DNA of 22,098 nucleotides from Holophagales bacterium UBA2201 (GCA_002327305.1 DCUZ01000015.1:1-22098); one strand, 5' to 3'. Positions 14,754 to 22,055 are shown, counted from the stretch's first letter. The notes: generated by a model not told the origin, from the letters alone. Translations and numbers: made by a program.

Positions 14754-15323
14754 TCAATCCATGGGGATTTCCCAGGGCATGGGTTCCTGCGGTTCCATGG
14801 AAGGGCGATCTGGATTCTCGTGATCCAAAGCCCATCGGGCCGGGTTGGAATCAATATATTCTCTGGTTCGGCATAGCTCGTCCTCGTCGCGGATGATGCG
14901 CTCGAAATCATTGCGTTGCCAGAGGGGCGCGCCGGGAGCCCCCTGGGTGAGATTGATGGCTCTCGTCGAGGCTGCTTTGAAGGATCGAATGATCGCGGCC
15001 AGCGAATCGGCCTGCAATCTCCCGACCGGGCTGGCGTGGCCATCGGGAAAGGGCGCAGCATGCTGCGCCCCTACGAGCAGGATGATGCCGTGGAAATGGT
15101 TGGGCATGATCACGAAATAATCCAATCGCGCTTGGCTGAAATGCTGCGGGATTTCATCCCAGCAGGATTCCACGATTTTTCCGGTGGCGTTCAGCCGAAC
15201 CCGGTCCTGTTCCACCTGGCCGAACAGGCATCGGCGATGATGAGCGCTGATCGTGATGAAATAGGCCCCATGGCTGGAGTAATCAAAGCCGGGATATCGA
15301 ATGGAACGGCGATGATGTTCCAC
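14754..15323 (-). CDS. REP-associated tyrosine transposase (RAYT, Y1 family)
   Basis: A 189-residue IS200-like/RAYT transposase, a single-strand DNA endonuclease that acts on REP hairpins. It starts HHRRSIRYPGFDYSSHGAYFITI and carries the HUH motif VIMPNHFHGIILL. It ends with the LWQRNDFERII and EYIDSNPARW block, whose tyrosine is the probable nucleophile. Directly after the HUH strand the residues VGAQHAAP are encoded by a complete REP copy (15051-15074), in frame. Start GTG 15323 is chosen because family homology begins there and a TATAAT lies 6 nt upstream. The open frame extends farther upstream only through stop-free REP sequence. The stop TGA is followed at once by the left REP array. 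Confidence 0.87.
   Translation of the reverse strand: MEHHRRSIRYPGFDYSSHGAYFITISAHHRRCLFGQVEQDRVRLNATGKIVESCWDEIPQHFSQARLDYFVIMPNHFHGIILLVGAQHAAPFPDGHASPVGRLQADSLAAIIRSFKAASTRAINLTQGAPGAPLWQRNDFERIIRDEDELCRTREYIDSNPARWALDHENPDRPSMEPQEPMPWEIPMD
15051..15074 (-). repeat. REP copy inside the transposase coding sequence
   Basis: The palindrome core at 15051-15070, plus the GTAG foot on the minus strand, reads in frame as the eight codons Val-Gly-Ala-Gln-His-Ala-Ala-Pro. The 24-nt length keeps the frame and introduces no stop. It carries the same GTAG-hairpin arrangement as the flanking copies, so it should be a substrate for the enzyme it encodes part of. Confidence 0.9.
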
Positions 15324-15329
15324 GCCCCG

Positions 15330-15335
15330 ATTATA
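15330..15335 (-). promoter_or_regulatory. -10 box of RAYT gene, 6 nt from its start
   Basis: On the minus strand TATAAT at 15335-15330 is followed by CGGGGC and then the GTG start at 15323. Transcription would begin at or beside the first codon. The would-be -35 region falls in the adjacent REP copy (15353-15376), so expression may depend on the element's own repeat. No clear -35 match is seen. Confidence 0.45.
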
Positions 15336-15352
15336 CCTTTCGCAACGGAATC

Positions 15353-15470
15353 GTAGGGGCGCAGCATGCTGCGCCCGCGCTACAAGATTGCACGCCGAAA
15401 GGGGCGCAGCATGCTGCGCCCTGGGATAATACGATTGGCACCCATTGGGGCGCAGCATGCTGCGCCCCTA
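15353..15470. repeat. right REP array, three copies
   Basis: Palindrome cores lie at 15357-15376, 15402-15421 and 15448-15467, spaced 45 and 46 bp. The first carries GTAG on the plus strand. The middle one has lost GTAG on both sides and looks degenerate. The third carries CCGTAG on the minus strand. The linker before the third (TGGGATAATACGATTGGCAC) is the same as in the left array. The minus-strand TAG at 15470-15468 is the stop codon of glgX. Confidence 0.92.
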
Positions 15471-17591
15471 CGGTTTCAGGCGATACAACGCCACGACGCT
15501 CCGGTCGCGCAGGAGATAACGGTCCGGCGGGTCCACGGGGGGGGCGCTTGGTTCGTCCGTCAGCTCCTGCCCCGCCGGCAGGGCGGTGTCGAGGACGCGC
15601 CGCCAGGGGCCCCGGGCGGCGTCGTCGGGGAGGCGGAACTCCCTCGGTTCCCAATGGGCGTTGACGAGGATGAGGAAGTCGCCCTCGCCCCCGGTCTGCT
15701 TCCCGCCCCCCTCGATGAGGAATGCCAAAGACCGTCGCTCGGAGTCGTCCCAGTCGGGCTCGTTCAGGTCCTCGTCGAGCCAGTGGATGTCCTTGTAGGC
15801 GTCGCCGTCGCCGTCGGTCCCGGTGAAGAAGGCGCGGCGTCGGAAGTGGGGGTGGCGACGGCGGAGGGCGACGAGTCCGCGGGTGTAATCCACCATGGCG
15901 TCATTCTTCAAGGCGAGCGTCCAGTCGAACCACGAGAGGGGATTGTCCTGGCAGTAGGCATTGTTGTTGCCCCGCTGGGTGCGCAGGAACTCGTCCCCCC
16001 CCAGGAGCATGGGGACCCCCTGGGAGAGGAGGAGGAGGGCGAGGAAATTCTTCGTTTGCCGGGCGCGCAGGTCCAGGACGGCCGGGTCGCCCGTGGGGCC
16101 CTCGTGGCCGCAGTTCCATGACCAGTTGGCGTCGCTGCCGTCCCGGTTGTCCTCGCCGTTGGCCTCGTTGCGCTTGCCGTCGTAGGTCACCAGGTCCTGG
16201 AGGGTGAATCCGTCATGGCAGGTGACGAAGTTGACGCTGTGGTAGGGGGTGCGGCCCCCCTCCTGGTAGAGGTCGGCGCTCCCGGTGAGGCGGGTGGCCA
16301 GTTCCCCCACCATCCCCCCGTCCCCCTTGATGAACCGGCGCACCGCGTCGCGGTACTTGCCGTTCCATTCGGCCCAGTCCACCGGGAAATTGCCCGCCTG
16401 GTAGGCGTCCCACCCCAGGTCCCACGGTTCGGCGATCAGTTTGACCCGGCTGAGGACGGGGTCCTGGTGGACGGCGGTGAAGAAGGCGGAGAGGCGGTCG
16501 AATCGCCCCTCCGCCCGCCCCAGGACCGTGGCCAGGTCGAACCGGAAGCCGTCCACGCGCATCACCTCCACCCAGTAGCGGAGGGAGTCCATGACCATCT
16601 TGATGACATGGGGCTCGCCGAAATCGAGGGAGTTGCCGCATCCGGTGTAGTCGCGGTAGTGGCGCTTTTCGGGGCCCAGGACGTAATAGGTGGGATTGTC
16701 GATGCCCCGGAAGGAGTAGGTGGGGCCCAGGTGGTTCCCCTCCGCGGTGTGGTTGTACACCACGTCCAGGATCACCTCGATCCCGGCCCGGTGCAGTTCC
16801 CGCACCAGCGTTTTGAACTCCCGCACCTGGTCCCCCGGCACCGTCCCCGAGGCGAACCGGCTGTCGGGGGCAAAGAAGCCGATGGTGCTGTAGCCCCAGT
16901 AGTTGGAGAGGCCTCGGCGCAGGAGGGGCTCCTCGTCCTGGCTGTGGTGGAGGGGGAGGAACTCCACGGCGGTGACGCCGAGGCGCTGCAGATGGCCGAT
17001 CTTCTCGATGAACCCCAGATAGGTCCCCGGGTGGGCGGTGCCCGACGAGGGGTGGGCCGTGAATCCCTTGAGGTGGACCTCGTAGATGACGCTGTTGCGC
17101 AAGGGGTGGTTGGGCGGGTGGTCCCCCTCCCAGTCGAAGGCGTCGTCCACCACCACGCACTTGGGGGCGCCGGCGGCGTTGTCCACGGCGTGGTAGGAGA
17201 GGTCGGCCATCGGCGAGGCGGGGTCGAAGGCGGTGTGGCGGTGGGCGAGATCGAACTTGCCCGAGACGGCGCGGGCGTAGGGGTCGAGGAGGAGGCGGTG
17301 GGGGTTGAACCGGTAGCCCTCCTCCGGACGCCAGGGGCCGTGGACACGGTAGCCGTACAATTGGCCCGCCTTCAGCCCCGGGATGAAGGTGTGCCATACG
17401 AAGCGGGTGCGCTGGCTGAGGGGAACGACCATCGTCGCCGTCCCGTCGCCGGGGCGGTCGAACAGGCAGAGGTCCACGCGCTCGGCGTGCTTGGAGTAGA
17501 GGGCGAAGTTGACGCCCTCAGGCCGGAGTGTGGCTCCGAGGCGGTGGAAATCCCCGATGGTGTGGCGTTCGGATTGGGTTGTCCGCTCCAT
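15468..17591 (-). CDS. glgX: glycogen debranching enzyme GlgX (GH13 isoamylase type)
   Basis: A 707-residue GH13 debranching enzyme that hydrolyses alpha-1,6 branches in glycogen or limit dextrins in the cytoplasm. An N-terminal CBM48-like sandwich (GATLRPEGVNFALYS, YGYRVHGPW) precedes the barrel. Catalytic regions are VVYNHT (about 277-282), GFRFDLA with nucleophile Asp352, IAEPWD with acid/base Glu388, and VTCHDGF with His459-Asp460. GIDNPTYY and the SWNCGHEG loop are typical of GlgX/TreX. Start ATG 17591 is preferred over an in-frame codon at 17642, because the conserved sequence begins shortly after it and a TATAAT lies 6 nt upstream. The last codons AAA-CCG-TAG merge with a REP element, so the extreme C-terminus may have been set by that insertion. 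Confidence 0.94.
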   Translation of the reverse strand: MERTTQSERHTIGDFHRLGATLRPEGVNFALYSKHAERVDLCLFDRPGDGTATMVVPLSQRTRFVWHTFIPGLKAGQLYGYRVHGPWRPEEGYRFNPHRLLLDPYARAVSGKFDLAHRHTAFDPASPMADLSYHAVDNAAGAPKCVVVDDAFDWEGDHPPNHPLRNSVIYEVHLKGFTAHPSSGTAHPGTYLGFIEKIGHLQRLGVTAVEFLPLHHSQDEEPLLRRGLSNYWGYSTIGFFAPDSRFASGTVPGDQVREFKTLVRELHRAGIEVILDVVYNHTAEGNHLGPTYSFRGIDNPTYYVLGPEKRHYRDYTGCGNSLDFGEPHVIKMVMDSLRYWVEVMRVDGFRFDLATVLGRAEGRFDRLSAFFTAVHQDPVLSRVKLIAEPWDLGWDAYQAGNFPVDWAEWNGKYRDAVRRFIKGDGGMVGELATRLTGSADLYQEGGRTPYHSVNFVTCHDGFTLQDLVTYDGKRNEANGEDNRDGSDANWSWNCGHEGPTGDPAVLDLRARQTKNFLALLLLSQGVPMLLGGDEFLRTQRGNNNAYCQDNPLSWFDWTLALKNDAMVDYTRGLVALRRRHPHFRRRAFFTGTDGDGDAYKDIHWLDEDLNEPDWDDSERRSLAFLIEGGGKQTGGEGDFLILVNAHWEPREFRLPDDAARGPWRRVLDTALPAGQELTDEPSAPPVDPPDRYLLRDRSVVALYRLKP

Positions 17592-17597
17592 GTGCGC

Positions 17598-17603
17598 ATT
17601 ATA
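17598..17603 (-). promoter_or_regulatory. -10 box of glgX, 6 nt from its start
   Basis: On the minus strand TATAAT at 17603-17598 is followed by GCGCAC and the ATG at 17591, predicting a leaderless glgX mRNA. No convincing -35 is seen at 16-18 bp. It lies back to back with the plus-strand promoter at 17630-17658. Confidence 0.5.
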
Positions 17604-17629
17604 ACTGAAACGGGGCGGCGGCCCGGTCT

Positions 17630-17658
17630 TTGACAATTCCACGACCCTTTGCTACATT
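17630..17658 (+). promoter_or_regulatory. sigma70-type promoter for kinase-GH/GT39 operon
   Basis: A consensus TTGACA (17630-17635) is followed after exactly 17 bp by TACATT (17653-17658). The first ATG (17665) lies 6 nt beyond the -10, so the first codon of the upstream ORF would be at or next to the transcription start. The main ORF start at 17745 lies about 80 nt downstream. Confidence 0.65.
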
Positions 17659-17664
17659 GGGTCC

Positions 17665-17748
17665 ATGGCCTTCCCTCGCGGGCGCTCTTGCCCGGATCCT
17701 CGCGCCACGATCCGCCGCGCCGCCGCAGCGGCGGGGATGCGGTTTTGA
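17665..17748 (+). CDS. possible leader peptide ORF upstream of kinase-GH gene
   Basis: A 27-codon ORF starts 6 nt after the -10 box. It encodes an Arg/Ala-rich peptide and ends MRF-TGA. Its stop overlaps the preferred TTG start of the kinase-GH gene as TTGA, the geometry of translational coupling. It has no recognisable family, and in GC-rich DNA a short open frame can be chance. The promoter position and the exact stop/start overlap are the only support. Confidence 0.35.
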   Translation: MAFPRGRSCPDPRATIRRAAAAAGMRF

Positions 17749-19931
17749 ACCCCGACCCTCCGGCGCCCGGCCCCGCCGCGTTCCGGATCGCCGCTTCGGG
17801 GTCGCTTCCCGTCCCCCTGGAGACGGCGATCGCGGCGCTGACGGATGTGCGCTGCGCCGAAACGACCCTTCACTGGGGCCGCAACCACCTCTACGTCGTC
17901 CGGTTGGGGGAGGGGGGACGGACGGAGCGGTTCGTGGTCAAGGAGTTCCGCCACGCCACCTGGTGGCGGCGCCTTCAGCGGCGGTGGAGGGGAGACAAGG
18001 CGATGCTGAGCTGGGCGGCGGCGAAGGCCGCCCTGGAGGCCGGGATCCCCACCCCCGATCCGGTCCTGGCCCTCCTCAGCGACGATCCCGCCGGGCCCAG
18101 TTATTTCGTGACGCGGTTCGCCCAGGGGAGGGTGGAGGCGCGGGCCCTCCTGCGCGAGGTCCGGAGCGGGGAGTTCGTGCGGTTCACCCGCGGGCAGGCG
18201 GGGGGGTTCGTCAGGGCCGCGGCCCGCCTCGCCCGGCGCATGCACGACGCCGGGATCCGGCATCGCGACTTTTCCATGGGCAACCTGCTTCTCCGTTTCG
18301 ACGGCGGAGACGAACCCGACATCGTCCTGGTGGACCTCAATCGGGCGCGGTGCGGGCCTCCTCCGGGGTCGCTGGACCGCCTGCGCGACCTCTGCCGCCT
18401 CGAGATCCCCGATCCGGGGCTCAGAAAAGCGTTCCTCGACACCTACGAGGGAGGAACGGCGGGACGGGGCCGGCGCTTTCTCTACGAATGGCTGAGCCGT
18501 TCGTTCGCGATGAAAAATCCCCTTAAAAGAGCGCTGCGCGCGCCCTTGGGAGCGCTCCTGCGCCCCTTCCAACCCGCGAAGAAGCCGCCGCCCCACCTGG
18601 CCCCCGCGGGGGAGGGAACGCCGATGCGGGAGGCGGTGGTGTGGGATCCGTTGACCGAACAGCCGTTCCACCACGCCGGCAAGGCGCGGCGCCATTGGGA
18701 GCGGTTGAAGGATCTCCCCGCCCTCGGGGCCGAGGCATGGGCGATCGCCAGGGCCCTCCCCTCCATCCGGCGCGCCCGGCGGCGGCCCCTTTCCTCCCTG
18801 CCCTGCGGGAGGATCGGCCTGGGGCTCGCCCACGGCACCCGCCTCGACCCCGTCCTGCTGGAGTTCCTGGAGGAGGCCAACACGCGCCATGTGTTCCTCC
18901 GTCTCAACGCGTGGGAGAATCTCGACGGTCCCGAAGCCCTGGCGAAGGATCTGAAGGGGAGGGGATTCGACCTGGCCTTCGGCATCGCCCAGGACCGCGG
19001 CCTGGTCCGGGAGCCCCTGCGCTGGGAGCGGGCCGTGGAGGAGATCGCCGCGCGATTCCTCCCCCTGGGGGGCGCCTTTCAAATCGGGCAGGCCGTCAAC
19101 CGGAGCAAATGGGGGTTCTGGACCCGGCGCGAATACCTGGACCTGGCCCGTCGGGCCGCGGTCCTGCTGAGAAAAGCGGACCCCGCCGTCCGTCTCCTCG
19201 GCCCCTCGGTCATCGATTTCGAACCCCTCGCCCTCGCCGCCGCCCTCCACCTGCCGGCCCCGGGGTTCGCCTTGGACGCCGTCTCGTGCCTCCTCTACGT
19301 GGACCGTCGCGGGGCCCCCGAGAACTCCCAGTACGGTCTCGATCTTCAGGCGAAGGTGCGATGGTTCGACGCCATCGCCCGGGCCTCCCGCCACGGGGGG
19401 GGGAGCCGGCTGTGGATCACCGAGACCAACTGGCCCCTCCGCGCGGGCCCCCACAGTCCGGCCGGGAGGGGCGTGGCGGTGGACGAGGAGGCGCAGGCGG
19501 ACTACCTGGTGCGCTACATGCTCCTGGCCCTCGCCACGGGGGCCGTGGAGCGGGTCTACTGGTGGCAGTTGGCCGCGCGGGGGTATGGCCTGCTCGACGT
19601 CCTTCCCGACGGAACGCTCCGGGCCCGTCCGGCCTACCGCGCGTTCCGCGTCCTTGCGGGGATTCTCGAGGGGACGGAGAATCTAGAGGAAGTTGGCGCG
19701 GAACGGGGGGGGCGGCTGGTCAAGTTGGAGGGGTTGCAGGGGACCGTATGGGCCGGCTGGGCTCCGCGGGCCCCCGTTCGCATCGCCGCCCCCCCCGCGG
19801 CATGCCGGGCGTGGGGCCGGGACGGTGAGGAGTTGGGGCTTGATTCCGCGCTCACTCTGACCGGGTCCGTGCATTACTTCGCGGAGGAGGCGGCCGCAGT
19901 GCCCTTCCACCCCGCAGGAGTCAACGGGTGA
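17745..19931 (+). CDS. WaaP/Kdo-kinase-like domain fused to glycoside-hydrolase-like barrel
   Basis: A 728-residue fusion. Residues about 20-250 are a protein-kinase-fold sugar or LPS kinase (WaaP/KdkA/InaA type): VVKEF with Lys66, the catalytic loop HRDFSMGNLLLRF (173-185) and DLNRAR (197-202) in place of DFG. After a basic, proline-rich linker (about 258-350), residues about 355-660 form a clan-A-like TIM barrel: ITETNWP (558-564) fits the nucleophile strand with Glu560. The acid/base position, usually NE, reads IGQAVNRSKWG (447-457), so that glutamate is missing. The start is uncertain. TTG 17745 overlaps the upstream ORF's TGA; the earlier in-frame TTG at 17649 lies inside the promoter. 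It probably acts on surface glycan or lipid A core sugars. It overlaps the next gene by 4 bp (GTGA). Confidence 0.78.
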   Translation: MNPDPPAPGPAAFRIAASGSLPVPLETAIAALTDVRCAETTLHWGRNHLYVVRLGEGGRTERFVVKEFRHATWWRRLQRRWRGDKAMLSWAAAKAALEAGIPTPDPVLALLSDDPAGPSYFVTRFAQGRVEARALLREVRSGEFVRFTRGQAGGFVRAAARLARRMHDAGIRHRDFSMGNLLLRFDGGDEPDIVLVDLNRARCGPPPGSLDRLRDLCRLEIPDPGLRKAFLDTYEGGTAGRGRRFLYEWLSRSFAMKNPLKRALRAPLGALLRPFQPAKKPPPHLAPAGEGTPMREAVVWDPLTEQPFHHAGKARRHWERLKDLPALGAEAWAIARALPSIRRARRRPLSSLPCGRIGLGLAHGTRLDPVLLEFLEEANTRHVFLRLNAWENLDGPEALAKDLKGRGFDLAFGIAQDRGLVREPLRWERAVEEIAARFLPLGGAFQIGQAVNRSKWGFWTRREYLDLARRAAVLLRKADPAVRLLGPSVIDFEPLALAAALHLPAPGFALDAVSCLLYVDRRGAPENSQYGLDLQAKVRWFDAIARASRHGGGSRLWITETNWPLRAGPHSPAGRGVAVDEEAQADYLVRYMLLALATGAVERVYWWQLAARGYGLLDVLPDGTLRARPAYRAFRVLAGILEGTENLEEVGAERGGRLVKLEGLQGTVWAGWAPRAPVRIAAPPAACRAWGRDGEELGLDSALTLTGSVHYFAEEAAAVPFHPAGVNG

Positions 19932-21517
19932 CCCCCCCCGACCTGCAGGGCGGCCCGCGTCTTATCCACATCCTGGTCCTGGCGGCTCTCCTCTGGGGGG
20001 GCGGTTACATCTTTCGGGACCTTTGGGAACCCGACGAGGCGCGGTATGCCTATGTCGCCTGGGAAATGCGGGAGAGCGGGAACTATCACATGCCGACCCG
20101 GCACGGCGAGCCCTACGCCCACAAACCGCCCCTTTTCTTCTGGCTCGTCAATCTCTTCGCCTTCGCCACCGGCGGGAGGATCGGGAGCGTCGCTACGCGC
20201 CTCCCCTCACTGTTGGGAGCGGTGTTGGCCCTGTGGGCCACGGCGCGCCTCGCCCGGAGATGGGCCGGCGGGGAGGCCGCGTGGCCCGCGGCGGTGGTGC
20301 TCGGGACGAGTTATCTTTTCTACCTGCAGGGCAGTACGGGACAGATCGACGCCCTCCTATGCGGGCTCGAGATGATGGCCCTGTGGTGCCTTTTCCGGTA
20401 CAACGACGAAGGGCTCCCGTGGCTGACGATCGCGGCCTATGCCTGCATGGGCCTCGGCATCCTGGCCAAGGGACCGGTGGGGCTCCTGATCCCCCTGGGG
20501 GCTTACATCGCCGCCACTGCGGGGGCGGGGGAGCGGCTGAAACTCAAACGCTGGCATTTCGTGTGGGGGCCTCTGATCTCCCTGGCGTTCCCGGCCGCCT
20601 GGCTCCTCTGGGCGTACCTGGCCGGGGCGCCGGAAAGCTATTTGCGGGAATTGGTGTTCGCCCAGAACATCGAGCGGGCCGCCGGCTCCCTCGGCCACGC
20701 TCAGCCCATTCACTATTTCATTCCCCACTTCATCGCAGAGTTCCTCCCCTGGACGCTCTTCCTGGTCCCTGCCTGGACCGCGCTGGTGGAGAGGCCCCTC
20801 CTGCGCCGGCGCCTCATCGCGTGGGGGTTTTTCGTCGTCGCTATTTTCTCTTTTCTCGGCTCCAAGCGCTACATGTACATCCTTATGGCCTATCCAGCGG
20901 CCGCCATTATGGTGGGTGCGGCGTTCGGGCGGTTCCGGCGGAGGGACCGATGGGCGGGAATGGCGGCTGCGGGTCTGCTGGCCCTGGTCGGGATCGTGCT
21001 CGCCGCCGCGGCATTCCATCCGCGGGTGCCGATCGGGCCCCTCCGGCTCCTCCCCATCGGCCTGTTCCTCTTTATCGCGGGGGTGTGGCTTCTGCGCCGC
21101 TTGTACCTCGACGGGCCGATCCGGCCGCGCCTCCTGGCCGTGGCGGCGGTGTTGGCGGTGTTTGAGATGTACGCCGGAGCAGTCCTCCTACCCGCCCTCA
21201 ATCCGCTCAAGACACCGGTGGAGCTGGTGGCAGCGGCCCGCCGGAACCTCGGACCCGGCGATCGCCTTCTGCTTTATCGGATGAACGGAGAGATATTGGC
21301 CTTGTATGCCGGAGTGCGAGGGCAAAAGATCGAGGACACCGAAAGCCTGCGGAGGGCGGCCCTGCATCGCGCCGGAGGAGGGATGGTCGTGTTCAATCAA
21401 AGCGATTGGGATGCTTTCGATCCCTCCATCCGCGCCCTTTTCCTTCCCCACCCGTTCCGCATGGGGGAGAAGCGCCTAATCTGGGGCAAGATCCTCTCCA
21501 AGGGCCTGTCCGAGTAG
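19928..21517 (+). CDS. ArnT-like GT39/PMT-family membrane glycosyltransferase
   Basis: A 529-residue polytopic glycosyltransferase of the GT39/ArnT (PMT_2) type, which transfers sugars from polyprenyl-phosphate donors on the periplasmic face. The first extracytoplasmic loop carries WEPDEARYAYVAWEM (33-47), with the acidic pair typical of ArnT's RDEGRYA motif, followed by HKPPLFFW (65-72). About eleven to twelve hydrophobic helices are followed by a soluble C-terminal tail of about 90 residues. The start is GTG 19928, overlapping the TGA of the kinase-GH gene, so the two are coupled. The pairing points to modification of lipid A, LPS core or another surface glycan; the sugar donor cannot be read from the sequence. 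Confidence 0.9.
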   Translation: MTPPDLQGGPRLIHILVLAALLWGGGYIFRDLWEPDEARYAYVAWEMRESGNYHMPTRHGEPYAHKPPLFFWLVNLFAFATGGRIGSVATRLPSLLGAVLALWATARLARRWAGGEAAWPAAVVLGTSYLFYLQGSTGQIDALLCGLEMMALWCLFRYNDEGLPWLTIAAYACMGLGILAKGPVGLLIPLGAYIAATAGAGERLKLKRWHFVWGPLISLAFPAAWLLWAYLAGAPESYLRELVFAQNIERAAGSLGHAQPIHYFIPHFIAEFLPWTLFLVPAWTALVERPLLRRRLIAWGFFVVAIFSFLGSKRYMYILMAYPAAAIMVGAAFGRFRRRDRWAGMAAAGLLALVGIVLAAAAFHPRVPIGPLRLLPIGLFLFIAGVWLLRRLYLDGPIRPRLLAVAAVLAVFEMYAGAVLLPALNPLKTPVELVAAARRNLGPGDRLLLYRMNGEILALYAGVRGQKIEDTESLRRAALHRAGGGMVVFNQSDWDAFDPSIRALFLPHPFRMGEKRLIWGKILSKGLSE

Positions 21518-21761
21518 AAGACAGCATCCTTGACGACACGCGGAGATATTGATCGATCCGGGGCGGCTTCCAGCATGACAGCATAAGGATTGTCATGCCG
21601 GACCTGATCCGGCATCTCTCAACCGCACGACTCAATGTGGCCGTATCAATAAGGCACAAAGTCGGGTGGCATGCCCACGCGTTCGCGTCAGTGCGGATGC
21701 CTGCGTGAAGATCGACGCGGGCATCTGGTCCGTCTGGAAAGCGGTTGCCCGCCCGGCCGGC
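21518..21761. other. convergent intergenic region with inverted repeats
   Basis: No gene is supported. CATGACA (21574-21580) pairs with TGTCATG (21591-21597), while ATGCCGGA (21595-21602) pairs with TCCGGCAT (21608-21615). The two stems share 21595-21597 and cannot form together fully. The second is the widespread CATGCCGGA-type dispersed repeat. Further on, ATGCCCACGCGT (21671-21682) is nearly complementary to ACGCGGGCAT (21715-21724). None has a T-run, so these look like repeats more than terminators. Confidence 0.55.
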
Positions 21762-22055
21762 TTAATGCTTGACCTCCACCATGTCCACATCCCAGGAGAG
21801 GATGTGGGAGGAGTAGCGGCATTTGGTGCAATGCTCCTTGAGCACCGCCATGATGCCGTCGAACCGCTCGTTCTCCACGATGGAAAAGATGATGGTCGAG
21901 GTGCCGGGGAAGGCCCACGACCCGAATTTCGGCCCCGTATGCCCCTCCCCGAACACCGTGGGGATCTCCGTCCAGCCGGGGACCTGCTGCTCCTTGAGGA
22001 AAGTTTCCACCTCGGCCCGGCAATCCGTGCTGGTGATGATCATGAGCATTTTCAT
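21762..22055 (-). CDS. PII-like small protein (PG0541-type)
   Basis: A 97-residue ferredoxin-like-fold protein resembling the PII-like, transporter-associated family typified by PG0541. It starts with strand MKMLMIITSTDC, has EVETFLKEQQVPGWTEIPTVFGEGHTGPKFGSWAFPGTSTIIFSIV around a glycine-rich T-loop-like segment, and ends with a VEV strand. PII-like proteins usually sense a nucleotide or ion and act on a nearby transporter. Any such partner would lie outside the window, upstream past 22098. A CxxC pair (CTKC, near residue 80) could bind metal. ATG 22055 is preceded by GGGAGGTG. Confidence 0.78.
   Translation of the reverse strand: MKMLMIITSTDCRAEVETFLKEQQVPGWTEIPTVFGEGHTGPKFGSWAFPGTSTIIFSIVENERFDGIMAVLKEHCTKCRYSSHILSWDVDMVEVKH

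Larger units (their letters stand above)
14634..15470 (-). mobile_element. REP/RAYT element (REPtron-like)
   Basis: A single-gene element: one REP-associated tyrosine transposase gene with three REP copies on each side and one inside the gene. The left and right arrays share both palindrome and linker sequence, so they are one family. The element fills the space between the convergent C69 dipeptidase and glgX genes. No terminal inverted repeats or target duplications typical of an IS are visible, as expected for domesticated Y1 transposases. Confidence 0.8.

Noticed and set aside
14634..15470. CRISPR-like array (short repeat with about 25-bp spacers)
   Set aside because: The spacers are nearly identical to each other, there are only three units on each side, the repeat is a REP palindrome with a GTAG foot, and a RAYT gene sits between the arrays.
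21518..21761. tRNA or other RNA gene in the larger intergenic gap
   Set aside because: No cloverleaf, TTCGA-type arm or CCA-end pattern could be found; the stems seen are short dispersed repeats.
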